Source: Octadecabacter ascidiaceicola (GTDB taxonomy: Bacteria > Pseudomonadota > Alphaproteobacteria > Rhodobacterales > Rhodobacteraceae). From it: DNA of 64,000 bases. The stretch spans positions 806,001 through 870,000 of the forward strand of contig NZ_FXYD01000001.1 in assembly GCF_900185015.1 (NCBI RefSeq), read 5' to 3'. The notes beneath the pieces were generated by a model. It saw nothing but the letters and a program-made list of their open reading frames with translations, did no database searches and was not told the origin of the DNA. Shown piece after piece: positions 45,631-54,912 of this stretch (position 1 is its first letter; every line of letters starts with the position of its first letter). Made by a program: the position numbers and the translations under genes.

Positions 45631-46085
45631 CCAAGCTTATCTTTAACCATCGGTCCAGTCTTACCGAAATCCATCTGACCGGTGTATTTGGCTTTCAACT
45701 CGCCCATGACTTTACCCATGTCGCGGATGCTTTCAGCACCAACGGCAGTGATCGCGGCTTCAATCGCAGCAGCGGCTTCTTCATCGCTCAGCTGACGTGG
45801 TAAGAAGTCTTCGATGATCTTGATCTCGGAAAGCTCTTTTTCAGCCAGTTCAAGACGCCCGCCTTCTTCATAGACTTTAGCGCTTTCCTGGCGCTGCTTG
45901 ACCATCTTCCCCATGATCGCGAGCACAACGTCATCTCCGACGCCCTCATCACTACCAGAGCCCCGCGCATCGATATCGCGGTCTTTAATGGCAGCATTGA
46001 TCAGCCGCAGCGTGGACAGACGATCAGCGTCTTTTGCCTTCATCGCTTCTTTTAGGGCCGTTGAGACCTTCGCGCGCAATTCCAT
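45627..46085 (-). CDS. yqeY: GatB/YqeY-domain protein
   Basis: A 152-residue protein, all helical, of the YqeY family, homologous to the tail of the GatB tRNA-amidotransferase subunit. It starts MELRAKVSTALKEAMKAKDADR and contains LSTLRLINAAIKDRDI and the C-terminal GKVMGELKAKYTGQMDFG. Its role is probably tRNA-linked, but it is not proven. The start at 46085 is the usual one; an earlier ATG would add three residues. It is divergent from carA. Confidence 0.9.
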   Translation of the reverse strand: MELRAKVSTALKEAMKAKDADRLSTLRLINAAIKDRDIDARGSGSDEGVGDDVVLAIMGKMVKQRQESAKVYEEGGRLELAEKELSEIKIIEDFLPRQLSDEEAAAAIEAAITAVGAESIRDMGKVMGELKAKYTGQMDFGKTGPMVKDKLG

Positions 46086-46291
46086 CTCGATCATCCCTGA
46101 TTTTGTGAGCGGTAACAGGCGCGGACCATACTTCGAAGTGCACATGTATAACAAGCGCCCATTAAGTAACCCGTCGCAAGGTCATTTCAGCGCCTTGACC
46201 CGGACTTACCCACCCCTTAGGAAGCGTGGAAATTCGCTGTGCGAATGCCCGCATAGCGACCAGATTTGTCGCTCATCGGGGGATTCGACCA

Positions 46292-47452
46292 ATGGCCAGC
46301 ACCAACAAACCAACAGCCTGCCTTGTTCTTGCCGATGGCACGGTGTTTTACGGCAAGGGTTTTGGCGCAACGGGCCAGACCACGGCTGAACTTTGCTTCA
46401 ACACGGCGATGACCGGTTATCAGGAAATCATGACCGACCCGTCTTATGCGGGCCAGATCGTGACTTTCACGTTCCCTCATATCGGGAACACTGGCGTCAC
46501 ACCTGAAGACGACGAGACCGCTGATCCATTCGCTGCAGGTATGGTTGTTAAGCAAGACCCGACTTTGCCATCTAGCTGGCGCTCGGTTGAACGCCTTGAG
46601 CCGTGGCTCGAAGCACGTGGGCGCATTGGCATCGGTGGCATTGATACCCGCCGCCTGACACGCGCCATTCGTCAGCAAGGCGCACCGCATGTTGCACTAT
46701 CCCATGACCCCGAGGGCAATTTCGATATCGAGAAACTGGTTGCCGATGCGCGGGCATTTGCAGGCCTCGAAGGGTTGGACCTCGCGAAAGACGTGACCTG
46801 CGCGCAATCTTATCGCTGGGATGAAATGCGTTGGGCATGGCCTGAAGGTTTCCCACGTCAGACCGATCCAAAATTCAAGGTTGTGGCCGTTGATTATGGC
46901 GCAAAACGCAACATCCTTCGCTGCCTCGCATCTGCAGGCTGCGATGTGACTGTTCTGCCCGCAACAGCAACCGCTGAAGACGTTATGTCGTACAATCCTG
47001 ACGGCGTATTCTTGTCCAATGGCCCCGGTGATCCGGCGGCAACGGGCGCCTACGCCGTACCAATGATCAAGGACATCTTGGCCAAAGATCTTCCCGTTTT
47101 CGGCATTTGTTTGGGGCACCAAATGCTGGCCCTCGCATTGGGTGCCAAGACGATAAAAATGAACCACGGCCACCACGGCGCCAACCATCCGGTGAAGGAC
47201 AACGACACTGGAAAAGTTGAAATTACTTCAATGAATCATGGGTTTACTGTTGATACGCAATCCTTGCCAGACGGTGTTCGTGAAACCCACGTGTCCCTGT
47301 TTGACGGGTCTAACTGTGGCATCGCGGTAGACGGAAAGCCCGTGTTTTCTGTGCAATACCACCCCGAGGCATCGCCCGGCCCAATGGACAGTTACTACCT
47401 GTTTGAACGCTTTGCAGTGGCAATGGCGGAACGTGCAGGTGTGAGCGCTTAA
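46292..47452 (+). CDS. carA: Carbamoyl-phosphate synthase, small (glutaminase) subunit
   Basis: Releases ammonia from glutamine and passes it to CarB for carbamoyl phosphate, feeding arginine and pyrimidine synthesis. The 386-residue protein has ACLVLADGTVFYGKGFGATG and CFNTAMTGYQEIMTDPSYAGQ in the N-terminal domain, and a class I amidotransferase domain with nucleophile cysteine in FGICLGHQML and histidine/glutamate in YHPEASPGP. carB is not in the window. The start at 46292 begins with the usual short leader. Confidence 0.95.
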   Translation: MASTNKPTACLVLADGTVFYGKGFGATGQTTAELCFNTAMTGYQEIMTDPSYAGQIVTFTFPHIGNTGVTPEDDETADPFAAGMVVKQDPTLPSSWRSVERLEPWLEARGRIGIGGIDTRRLTRAIRQQGAPHVALSHDPEGNFDIEKLVADARAFAGLEGLDLAKDVTCAQSYRWDEMRWAWPEGFPRQTDPKFKVVAVDYGAKRNILRCLASAGCDVTVLPATATAEDVMSYNPDGVFLSNGPGDPAATGAYAVPMIKDILAKDLPVFGICLGHQMLALALGAKTIKMNHGHHGANHPVKDNDTGKVEITSMNHGFTVDTQSLPDGVRETHVSLFDGSNCGIAVDGKPVFSVQYHPEASPGPMDSYYLFERFAVAMAERAGVSA

Positions 47453-47469
47453 CACTTCTGACTTTATCC

Positions 47470-47484
47470 TTAACGCTCCGTTAA
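47470..47484. promoter_or_regulatory. CtrA-type box TTAA-N7-TTAA upstream of the glycosyltransferase
   Basis: TTAACGCTCCGTTAA is an exact TTAA-N7-TTAA match (also TTAAC-N5-GTTAA), 45 bp before the glycosyltransferase start, where a promoter would lie. CtrA binds this motif in alphaproteobacteria. The other TTAA pairs I looked at near gene starts in the window do not share this N7 spacing. Confidence 0.5.
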
Positions 47485-47529
47485 CAGTTCATCGTCCAAT
47501 GTGGGCGCGGGACAGGTAACGAGGGCCTT

Positions 47530-49470
47530 ATGGCTACGATATTTAGCACGCGTCGACAACAAAAGTTGCCGCTGACAAAAGACATGGCGGCACGTTTGGC
47601 GCAACCTTTGCCAACGGGTGAAGTACTTGGGCAAGACGGCGTAAACGCCGCAAGCGCATTGGCACGGGCTGATGTCGCCAATCGTAATTCCCAAGCGATA
47701 GGTGACACACTGCGCCATCGTCTGGGCCTTCCGCAGACGACATTCGCGCAGTTGGAGGCCGGACTCTCCGGAACCTCCATCGTCGACCCAATCAAAACGC
47801 CAGCTGACCCGCGGCTCATCGCGAAATTCGGCGCCAACCTGTGCCTAAAGCACCGGGTTCTTCCTTGGCGTAGCGTAGCGGGTCGGGTGACAATACTCGC
47901 AGCTACAACGCAAGATTTTCTGCGAGTACGTGACGCGTTAACTGTTCTATTCGGCCCTGTTCATTTAGCAATCGCAACCAGCGAGAACCTTGATATTGCC
48001 TTCAGTCGCGCGTGCCATAACACCTTGATGGAAAACGCCGAAATGCGCACAGGATCAAACGAATCCTGCCGGGACTGGAACTCCGGCATGGCATTTCGTT
48101 GGGGGTTGGCCATAGTCCTCACGGTTTTATGCTGCCTCACACTGTGGCCTCAGATCAGCTTCCTCGTGTTGTGCGGTTGGGCGGTCTTCGCGTTGCTTGC
48201 CAACACCCTCCTAAAAACCGCCGCGGCGATCTTACACCTGTTTGCCAGACCTGACCCGCAGGTACCTGCAAGACGGCCAGCTGACCAACTCCCGATCGTC
48301 ACTATCCTCGTCCCCCTCTTTCGCGAACGGGACATCGCGGGTGCATTAATCAAGCGCCTTTCGCAGCTCAAATATCCAACCGATAGACTTGATGTTTGCC
48401 TCGTGCTTGAGGCGGACGATGCCACAACCCAAGAAGCGCTTGCAGTTACACAGTTACCGTTCTGGATGCGGGCCATAAAAGTACCCCTTGGCACGCTTCA
48501 AACCAAACCGCGCGCTTTGAACTACGCGCTGTGTTTCGCGAAAGGGTCGATCATCGGTGTCTATGACGCGGAAGACGCGCCCGACCCTGACCAGATTAAC
48601 ATAGTCGTTGATCGCTTTGCGCACTGCGGACCAGAAGTGGCGTGCCTACAAGGACGCCTCGACTTCTATAACTCTCATTCGAACTGGCTTGCGCGGTGTT
48701 TCACCGTCGAGTATGCCACGTGGTTTCGCATCGTTTTACCCGGACTTGAACGCATGGGACTTGTTATCCCTTTGGGGGGAACAACCTTGTTCTTTCGGCG
48801 CGAAATCCTGGAAGACCTTGGCGGGTGGGACGCCCATAATGTGACCGAAGACGCGGACCTTGGTATCCGCTTGGCCCGTCACGGCTACCGCACTGAAATC
48901 ATCAACACTGTCACCCAAGAAGAAGCTAACGCACGCGCGTGGCCTTGGGTGAAACAACGGTCCCGTTGGCTAAAGGGGTACGCAATCACATATGGCGTTC
49001 ACATGCGAAACCCTTTGAAATTATGGAAGGAACTCGGCGCATGGCGGTTTTTCGGAACGCAAATGTTGTTTGCAGGAACAATCTCGCAGTTTCTACTCGC
49101 GCCATTGCTATGGTCTTTTTGGTTGATGCTTTTTGGCATCCCTCACCCACTTGATGGCGTCCTCTCACCGAGCGTGGCCCTTACGTTCGCCGCTATATTT
49201 TTACTCTCTGAAATCATCGGCGTAACGGTCTCGGCAATCGCTGTGACATCAGCAGGCAAACGCGACCTCATTAAGTGGACGCCGACCTTGCATCTGTATT
49301 TTCCACTCGCAGCACTCGCCGCCTACAAAGGCGTGTTCGAACTCGCAACGAAACCATTCTACTGGGACAAGACAAGCCACGGAATTTTCGCCCCAACCCA
49401 GTCAAAACAGGGGACAGACCAAACAGTTAACCAGCTTCAACCGCAGCCGCATCCAATCGCAGCCGAATAA
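47530..49470 (+). CDS. Family 2 glycosyltransferase with N-terminal MshEN-like domain
   Basis: A 646-residue membrane protein. Residues ~30-170 resemble the N-terminal domain of type II secretion ATPases (GEVLGQDGV, LAQLEAGL-like helix, a beta-rich VTILAATTQDF part), a module that binds cyclic di-GMP in MshE-type proteins. Helices at ~190-225 precede the GT2 catalytic domain: VTILVPLFRERD, LEADD, VYDAEDAPDPDQI, TEDADLGIRLAR and the QRSRW signature of processive enzymes. Three or four more helices close the protein. The build suggests polysaccharide synthesis under c-di-GMP control, like XagB-type enzymes. No partner genes are adjacent. Its 3' end overlaps the gntR gene by 44 bp. Confidence 0.85.
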   Translation: MATIFSTRRQQKLPLTKDMAARLAQPLPTGEVLGQDGVNAASALARADVANRNSQAIGDTLRHRLGLPQTTFAQLEAGLSGTSIVDPIKTPADPRLIAKFGANLCLKHRVLPWRSVAGRVTILAATTQDFLRVRDALTVLFGPVHLAIATSENLDIAFSRACHNTLMENAEMRTGSNESCRDWNSGMAFRWGLAIVLTVLCCLTLWPQISFLVLCGWAVFALLANTLLKTAAAILHLFARPDPQVPARRPADQLPIVTILVPLFRERDIAGALIKRLSQLKYPTDRLDVCLVLEADDATTQEALAVTQLPFWMRAIKVPLGTLQTKPRALNYALCFAKGSIIGVYDAEDAPDPDQINIVVDRFAHCGPEVACLQGRLDFYNSHSNWLARCFTVEYATWFRIVLPGLERMGLVIPLGGTTLFFRREILEDLGGWDAHNVTEDADLGIRLARHGYRTEIINTVTQEEANARAWPWVKQRSRWLKGYAITYGVHMRNPLKLWKELGAWRFFGTQMLFAGTISQFLLAPLLWSFWLMLFGIPHPLDGVLSPSVALTFAAIFLLSEIIGVTVSAIAVTSAGKRDLIKWTPTLHLYFPLAALAAYKGVFELATKPFYWDKTSHGIFAPTQSKQGTDQTVNQLQPQPHPIAAE

Positions 49471-50068
49471 TGAATGCCTCACTGATATGATCGCGCAGTG
49501 CTTGGTCGGCGGCATCGCCGTCCCCCGCTTCAATTGCTGATACAATGCGCTCGTGTTCTTCCAATGTGTCGCTGGGGCGACCTTCGGCAGCAATTGACGT
49601 GGACGCCAGCAACGCCATTGAACGATGCACAAGGTCCAACTGCTGAACCAAAAACCGATTGTGGCTAGCGAGGTGGATTTGTTTATGGAACCGACGGTTC
49701 GCACGGCTCATCGCTTCTGGATCATCAATTAGCTTGCGATCAGCATCCAACATGTCGCGCAAAACAGCCAATTCTTCGGGCGTTGAATGACGCGCCGCAA
49801 GCCGCGCCGCCAACCCTTCAAGCGCCCCGCGAACAACGTAAAGCTCACTCAGCTGGCCGTGATCCAATGAGGCGACAATCAAGGATCGTCCATCCCGCGT
49901 CAGTAAGCTTTGGGTTTCAAGACGTTGTAATGCCTCACGAATTGGCGTTCTAGATACGCCGAAACGCTCTGCCAGCTCGCTTTCAACCAGACGACTGCCG
50001 GGCGAGTATGTACCGGTATCAATCGCTTCTAGGATCAACTCGTAAGCATCTTTTTGCGGGGATTTCAT
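49427..50068 (-). CDS. GntR/FadR-family transcriptional regulator
   Basis: A 213-residue regulator. Residues ~5-70 form the winged helix (YELILEAIDTGTYSPGSRLVE, then ELAERFGVSRTPIREALQRLE), and the rest is an all-helical FCD effector domain with histidines in the LYVVRGALEGLAARLAARH and HKQIHLASHN parts that bind a metal and carboxylate in relatives. The start at 50068 follows a weak site and gives the usual length. It is divergent from a HAD nucleotidase and convergent with the glycosyltransferase gene (44-bp overlap). Its targets are unknown. Confidence 0.9.
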   Translation of the reverse strand: MKSPQKDAYELILEAIDTGTYSPGSRLVESELAERFGVSRTPIREALQRLETQSLLTRDGRSLIVASLDHGQLSELYVVRGALEGLAARLAARHSTPEELAVLRDMLDADRKLIDDPEAMSRANRRFHKQIHLASHNRFLVQQLDLVHRSMALLASTSIAAEGRPSDTLEEHERIVSAIEAGDGDAADQALRDHISEAFIIRLRLDAAAVEAG

Positions 50069-50167
50069 AAAGTACGTCCTATTTGCGAATTTGCGCCACT
50101 GTACGTCACGGTACTTCACGGTATCAACCCTCTCGAAATTCAGCGCGAGAAGAACTAAACAGGGCAT

Positions 50168-50812
50168 ATGGTTAAGTCATCGTTCTCACATGTGCGTGCC
50201 TGGGTCTTTGACCTCGACAACACGCTTTATCCGCCCAGCGTCGACCTATTCGGTCAAATCGAAGTCTTGATGACGGATTACGTATCCGAAACGTTGGGCG
50301 TCGACAGAGCCCACGCCAATCAGCTGCGCGATCATTATTGGAAAACCTATGGCACCACGCTTGCGGGGCTAATGGCGGAACATAACGTCGACCCGGATCC
50401 GTTTCTTATTGCCGTGCATGACATTGATTTCACGGTGCTGCCCAAAGCGCCCAAACTTGCCGCCGCTATCAGCGCACTGCCAGGGCGAAAGATCGTTTAC
50501 ACCAACGGCACCGAACCCTACGCCCGCCGCGTCTTAAATGCTCGTGCCTTAGACGGAATTTTCGATGCTGTTTACGGGGTCGAACATGCGAGCTATCGCC
50601 CAAAACCGGAACAAGCCGCATTTGAGGCCGTATTCGCAATAGATGGTCTGACCGCTGAACAGGGTGCGATGTTTGAAGATGACATTCGTAATCTTGCCGC
50701 CCCCCACGCCATGGGTATGCGCACCGTTCATGTGGCGCCGACAGCGCAATCGCACGACCATATCCACCATCACACAGACGACCTCGCGGATTTCTTGTCG
50801 CAGCTTGTCTAA
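50168..50812 (+). CDS. HAD-family pyrimidine 5'-nucleotidase
   Basis: A 214-residue phosphatase of the haloacid dehalogenase superfamily. Motif I is VFDLDNTLYPPS (nucleophile and acid aspartates), motif II is IVYTNGTE, and motif III/IV includes KPEQAAFEAV and EDDIRNLAAPHAMG. The N-terminal FDLDNTLYPP and the cap layout match the SDT1-like group that dephosphorylates UMP and CMP. It is divergent from gntR, with a 100-bp gap. Confidence 0.9.
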   Translation: MVKSSFSHVRAWVFDLDNTLYPPSVDLFGQIEVLMTDYVSETLGVDRAHANQLRDHYWKTYGTTLAGLMAEHNVDPDPFLIAVHDIDFTVLPKAPKLAAAISALPGRKIVYTNGTEPYARRVLNARALDGIFDAVYGVEHASYRPKPEQAAFEAVFAIDGLTAEQGAMFEDDIRNLAAPHAMGMRTVHVAPTAQSHDHIHHHTDDLADFLSQLV

Positions 50813-50854
50813 CACGCCTTACATGCCGCCCCGATCGGCCTTATATTTGGGCAT

Positions 50855-52051
50855 ATGAAACAAACGGATATTTTCATTTCCGGCGGCGGTGTTGCCGGGC
50901 TTACGGCTGCAGCTGCGTTTGGCGCGGCTGGCTTTTCGGTTCTCATCGCGGACCCAATGCCGCCCATTACCGATGAAGAAACCGATGGCGCGGACCTGCG
51001 CACAACCGCGTTCCTTCAGCCGGCGCGTGATTTTCTGATTGCCGCGGGTCTTTGGGATCGCCTCTCGCCTTTCGCGGCCCCGTTACAGATCATGCGCATC
51101 GTTGATGCGGGCGGTGAAACGCCTGAGCCCCGCGTTACAAAAGACTTTGATGCCGCTGATCTCGGCGATCTGCCCTTCGGTTGGAACCTGTCTAACTGGC
51201 TTTTGCGTCGTGAAATGGTCGCCCGTTTGGAGGAGCTTCCAAATGTCGAATTCCGCACTGGTGTCGGGTTCGCCTCAATGCTTACGCGGACGAATGAGGC
51301 ACGCGTCACACTTACGGACGGTACACGCATCAGCACCAAACTTGTCATAGGTGCAGACGGTCGTAACTCTCCAGTCCGCCAAGCCGCGGGCATCGCAGTC
51401 AAAACCAATCGTTTAGGGCAAAAGGCTGTAACCTTTGCGGTCGCACACGAAGCCCCCCATGATAACGTCTCGACCGAGGTCCACCGCACAGGCGGACCGT
51501 TCACACTGGTTCCTCTGCCCGACCACGAAGGCAAGCCATGTTCAGCGGTTGTCTGGATGGAAGACGGACCAGAAGCAGCGCGCCTTGCCGCCTTGCCAGT
51601 AGATGAGTTCAACGCCGAGGCAACCCTTCGTAGCGCTGGCGTATTCGGGCCCCTTACACTTGCCAGCCGCCGCATGGTTTGGCCGATCATCAGCCAGATT
51701 GCAGACTCGCTAAACTCCGAACGCGTGGCCTTAGTTGCGGAAGCGGCCCATGTTGTGCCGCCCATCGGCGCGCAGGGGCTGAACATGTCGCTTGCGGATA
51801 TGGCGAGCCTTCTTGACCTTGCGCAAGCCAACCCAAATGGGTTGGGCAATGCTGACATGTTGAAGAAATACCACCGCGCGCGCCACACCGACATCACGCT
51901 ACGCGTCAAAGGCGTTGACCTACTGAACCGCGCGTCCCAAGCTGAAAACCCACTGCTGCGCGACCTGCGTGCAAAGGGCGTCGAAGCGCTTTATGGTCTC
52001 GCTCCGCTTCGCAAAACGTTGATGAAAATGGGGCTAGGCGCAAAGGGATAA
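50855..52051 (+). CDS. UbiH/COQ6-type FAD-dependent hydroxylase
   Basis: A 398-residue flavoprotein monooxygenase. The FAD site is GGGVAGLTAAAAFG near residues 8-21, the middle motif is IGADGRNSPVRQAAGI, and the C-terminal motif is LVAEAAHVVPPIGAQGLNMSLADM. These are the signatures of the UbiH/UbiF/COQ6 family of ubiquinone ring hydroxylases. Which ring position it acts on cannot be told. It follows the HAD gene by 42 bp on the same strand. Confidence 0.88.
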   Translation: MKQTDIFISGGGVAGLTAAAAFGAAGFSVLIADPMPPITDEETDGADLRTTAFLQPARDFLIAAGLWDRLSPFAAPLQIMRIVDAGGETPEPRVTKDFDAADLGDLPFGWNLSNWLLRREMVARLEELPNVEFRTGVGFASMLTRTNEARVTLTDGTRISTKLVIGADGRNSPVRQAAGIAVKTNRLGQKAVTFAVAHEAPHDNVSTEVHRTGGPFTLVPLPDHEGKPCSAVVWMEDGPEAARLAALPVDEFNAEATLRSAGVFGPLTLASRRMVWPIISQIADSLNSERVALVAEAAHVVPPIGAQGLNMSLADMASLLDLAQANPNGLGNADMLKKYHRARHTDITLRVKGVDLLNRASQAENPLLRDLRAKGVEALYGLAPLRKTLMKMGLGAKG

Positions 52052-52190
52052 TCTGTGAAGCGTTTTTCTCTTCTCACCCAACGGCCGATAAAAAGCTACG
52101 GGCAAACCTTATCCACAACTCGGTAAGCGCACTTCCCCCTCCCGCGGCCTCGTGGCATACTCTCGCAAACCAAAACCAAATGAGCAGCAC

Positions 52191-54149
52191 ATGGCAAACG
52201 ATCTATTAAGCGGGCAAACGCCTTCCGACTACGACGCCTCCAGCATTCAGGTGCTTGAGGACATGGAACACGTCCGCCTGCGCCCCGGTATGTACATCGG
52301 CGGTAAAGACGACCGCGCGCTGCATCACATGGTTGCCGAGATCGTCGACAACTCGATGGACGAAGCCGTTGCAGGCCATGCTACATGGATCGAAGTTGAG
52401 CTGCACGAAAACGGCCACGTCACCGTGCGCGACAACGGACGCGGCATCCCGACGGATCCGCATCCGTCTGATCCGACCAAATCCACCCTCGAGATCATCT
52501 TTTGTACGCTGAACGCAGGCGGCAAATTCTCTGGTGAAAACTACGAAACATCTGGCGGTCTGAACGGGGTTGGCTCCTCTGTGGTCAACGCGCTGTCAGA
52601 CCATGTACGCGTCGAAGTGGCCCGCAACAAAGAACTCGTCGCGATGGAGTTTTCACGCGGCATCCCGCAAACCAAATTGGAAACCGTCGGTGCTGCCCCC
52701 AATCGCCGTGGTACGGCCGTGACATTCCACCCTGATCCTGAAATCTTCGGTTCCCTCAAGCTCAAACCGGCGCGCCTGTTCGCGATGGCGCGTTCCAAGG
52801 CCTACCTTTTCTCTGGCGTTGAAATCCGCTGGAAAACCGCGATTGCAGATGGCGACACCCCGATGGAGGCCAAGTTCCACTTTCCCGGCGGCCTGTCTGA
52901 CTATCTGAAAGAACGCCTTGATGGTGCCACCGTTTATTCAGACGTCCCCTTCGCCGGCACCGTGGATTTTCGCGACAAGTATAATGAGGCCGGCAAGGTT
53001 GAATGGGCCGTCAACTGGACTCCATCCCGCGATGGCTTCACGCTGTCTTATTGTAACACCGTTCCAACGCCCGAAGGCGGCACCCATGAACAAGGCTTCT
53101 GGACCGCGATCCTGAAAGGCATCCGCGACTACGGCGACCGCGTTTCCAACAAAAAAGCCAAGCTTATCAACCGCGACGATCTGACAACGGGCGGCTGTGC
53201 GCTGGTCAGCATCTTTGTGCGCGACCCGCAATATGTCGGCCAAACCAAAGACCGCCTTTCCAATGAAAGTGCCGCTAAAATGGTCGAAGGTGCTGTGCGC
53301 GACCACTTTGACAACTGGCTGGCGTCTGACACCAAATCAGCGGGCGCGATCCTTGATTTCCTTGTGCTGCGGGCCGAAGAACGTCTGCGCCGCAAGCAGG
53401 AAAAGGAAACCTCGCGCAAAACCGCGACCCAGAAACTGCGCCTCCCCGGGAAACTGACCGATTGTTCCAACAAAAACCGCGAAGGCACTGAGCTGTTCAT
53501 CGTTGAGGGTGACTCAGCGGGCGGGTCCGCGAAAATGGCCCGCAACCGCAATACCCAAGCGCTGCTGCCGCTCAAAGGTAAAATCCTCAACGTGATGGGC
53601 GCTGCGTCTAATAAACTGGGCACCAATGCGGAAATTAGTGATCTGACACAGGCGCTTGGCGTGCAGCTCGGGGCGAAATTCAACGTCGACGATCTGCGCT
53701 ACGACAAGGTCATCATCATGACCGATGCGGATGTTGACGGCGCGCATATCGCAGCACTTTTGATGACGTTCTTCTTTAGCCAGATGCGCCCGATGATCGA
53801 CGCCGGCCACCTCTACCTCGCCTGCCCGCCCCTGTTCCGCGTCACCCAAGGCGCCAAACGCGTTTACTGTCTGGACGAGGCCGAGAAGAACGAAGTTCTG
53901 GCCCGCGGTTTGGGTGGGTCCGGCAAAATGGACGTCTCCCGCTTTAAGGGTCTGGGCGAAATGGACCACAAAGACCTGAAAGAAACCACAATGGACCCCG
54001 CCTCCCGCAAACTGATCCGCGTCTCAATCGACGAAGACGAACCGGGTGAAACAGGCGACCTGGTGGAGCGTTTGATGGGCAAGAAACCGGAGATGCGGTT
54101 CCAATACATCCAAGAGAACGCACGGTTCGTTGAGGAGTTGGATGTTTGA
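52191..54149 (+). CDS. parE: DNA topoisomerase IV subunit B
   Basis: ATPase subunit of topoisomerase IV, which separates daughter chromosomes. The 652-residue protein has the GHKL pocket (VDNSMDEAVAG, DNGRGIPTD, YETSGGLNGVGSSVVNALS), the transducer domain, and a TOPRIM domain with FIVEGDSAGGSAKMARNR and DADVDGAHIAALLM. The end FKGLGEMDHKDLKETTMDP is the conserved tail. The order and lengths are those of ParE, not GyrB. The start at 52191 (MANDLLSG) is preferred over an upstream codon that adds 13 residues. Its stop overlaps a TTG start of the next frame. Confidence 0.95.
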   Translation: MANDLLSGQTPSDYDASSIQVLEDMEHVRLRPGMYIGGKDDRALHHMVAEIVDNSMDEAVAGHATWIEVELHENGHVTVRDNGRGIPTDPHPSDPTKSTLEIIFCTLNAGGKFSGENYETSGGLNGVGSSVVNALSDHVRVEVARNKELVAMEFSRGIPQTKLETVGAAPNRRGTAVTFHPDPEIFGSLKLKPARLFAMARSKAYLFSGVEIRWKTAIADGDTPMEAKFHFPGGLSDYLKERLDGATVYSDVPFAGTVDFRDKYNEAGKVEWAVNWTPSRDGFTLSYCNTVPTPEGGTHEQGFWTAILKGIRDYGDRVSNKKAKLINRDDLTTGGCALVSIFVRDPQYVGQTKDRLSNESAAKMVEGAVRDHFDNWLASDTKSAGAILDFLVLRAEERLRRKQEKETSRKTATQKLRLPGKLTDCSNKNREGTELFIVEGDSAGGSAKMARNRNTQALLPLKGKILNVMGAASNKLGTNAEISDLTQALGVQLGAKFNVDDLRYDKVIIMTDADVDGAHIAALLMTFFFSQMRPMIDAGHLYLACPPLFRVTQGAKRVYCLDEAEKNEVLARGLGGSGKMDVSRFKGLGEMDHKDLKETTMDPASRKLIRVSIDEDEPGETGDLVERLMGKKPEMRFQYIQENARFVEELDV

Positions 54150-54544
54150 TTTCTTTTAGAAGTTCTATTGTTTTTTGGATAATGTCTGCCACGAGCGCAA
54201 TTGCGTGCGAATCCACCGACATTGTATTCTCGGATGTTGAGATACAGTCGGAAGCCGAGTCTGTGAACGTGGGCGGCTGGGGAAGGCAAATAGAATTTGT
54301 TGTAACAAATTCTTCCATTTGCACACTTGAGTACCTGAAAGTCGTCTTGGTAGGGCGCAATTCAGAACAGCAAATTGGTGTTCGAGATGAATTTCAAGTT
54401 TTCTATTCGGGCTCACTTCCAGATGGTCTCCGACCAGACGAGCAATTAGTTGCTCGACCTATTTTAGTTGATCGGAGCTTTGATGTGATGTTCGAAACTT
54501 CAACCGTTGAAATACAAGTTTCAGAGAGCCGCTATCGCCAGTAA
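54146..54544 (+). CDS. Hypothetical secreted protein after parE
   Basis: A 132-residue protein beginning TTG inside the parE stop (TTGA), or possibly at an ATG 36 bp further on. The N-terminus (SSIVFWIMSATSAIACES) reads as a signal peptide. The mature part has conserved-looking spaced cysteines (ACES and NSSICTLEY) and many beta-strand stretches. No family is recognised. The region is more AT-rich than parE, so it may be acquired. Confidence 0.5.
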   Translation: MISFRSSIVFWIMSATSAIACESTDIVFSDVEIQSEAESVNVGGWGRQIEFVVTNSSICTLEYLKVVLVGRNSEQQIGVRDEFQVFYSGSLPDGLRPDEQLVARPILVDRSFDVMFETSTVEIQVSESRYRQ

Positions 54545-54912
54545 TTAAAGGATCGTTGCGCCCGAACCGAGGGGTGGGCGAGAAGCGCCCTCCCCGTCAA
54601 ACCGTAGGTTTGCCTCCGGTAAAACGGCGGAGGTACGGGCGCTGCCAAATCTTTGATTTGGCTTGGTGCCAACCTTCCCCCAAAACCAAAACGGCCGACC
54701 CTGTGAGGCTACTCAGGATCGACCGTTCCGAGGTTGCAGCCAAACAGTCTGCGGAGTGGTGTCAGACCGGGGGGTCTTGACGCAGGTGTTGGGCAGCGGA
54801 GCTACAGTGCTGTTATCGTTTTGCCATGCCACCGCTCCGCGCGATAGTTGCCCAAATGGTCATGGATCGGTTCTTTGGCATACCACCCCTCTCCTTTCGG
54901 ATAGGTCGCGCC
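54545..54912. other. Highly structured intergenic region between parE-linked gene and cytochrome c gene
   Basis: The 368 bp hold no supportable gene (a 74-codon frame spanning 54556-54780 has no family features). Instead the left half is a dense set of inverted repeats: a cloverleaf-like element at 54558-54642, a hairpin at 54644-54662, a CCTGTGAG-type imperfect stem near 54700, and AGACC-GGGG-GGTCT at 54764-54777. Confidence 0.6.
54558..54662. repeat. Cloverleaf-like structured element, possible interspersed palindromic repeat
   Basis: Outer arms GCGCCCG (54558-54564) and CGGGCGC (54636-54642) enclose three hairpins: GGGGTGGGCG with CGCCCTCCCC (54571-54595, one mismatch), CAAACC-GTA-GGTTTG (54598-54612), and CCTCCG with CGGAGG (54613-54633). 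A fourth hairpin GCCAAATC-TTT-GATTTGGC follows directly (54644-54662). The 85-base size recalls a tRNA, but no T-arm or anticodon consensus is present. It may be a REP/BIME-like repeat or a structured RNA. Confidence 0.55.

Noticed and set aside
54558-54642. A tRNA gene, suggested by the 85-base cloverleaf
   Set aside because: There is no T-arm consensus, anticodon loop or CCA-compatible acceptor.
54556-54780. A 74-codon frame across the structured intergenic element
   Set aside because: Its arginine/proline-rich composition follows from the GC-rich hairpins rather than coding selection.
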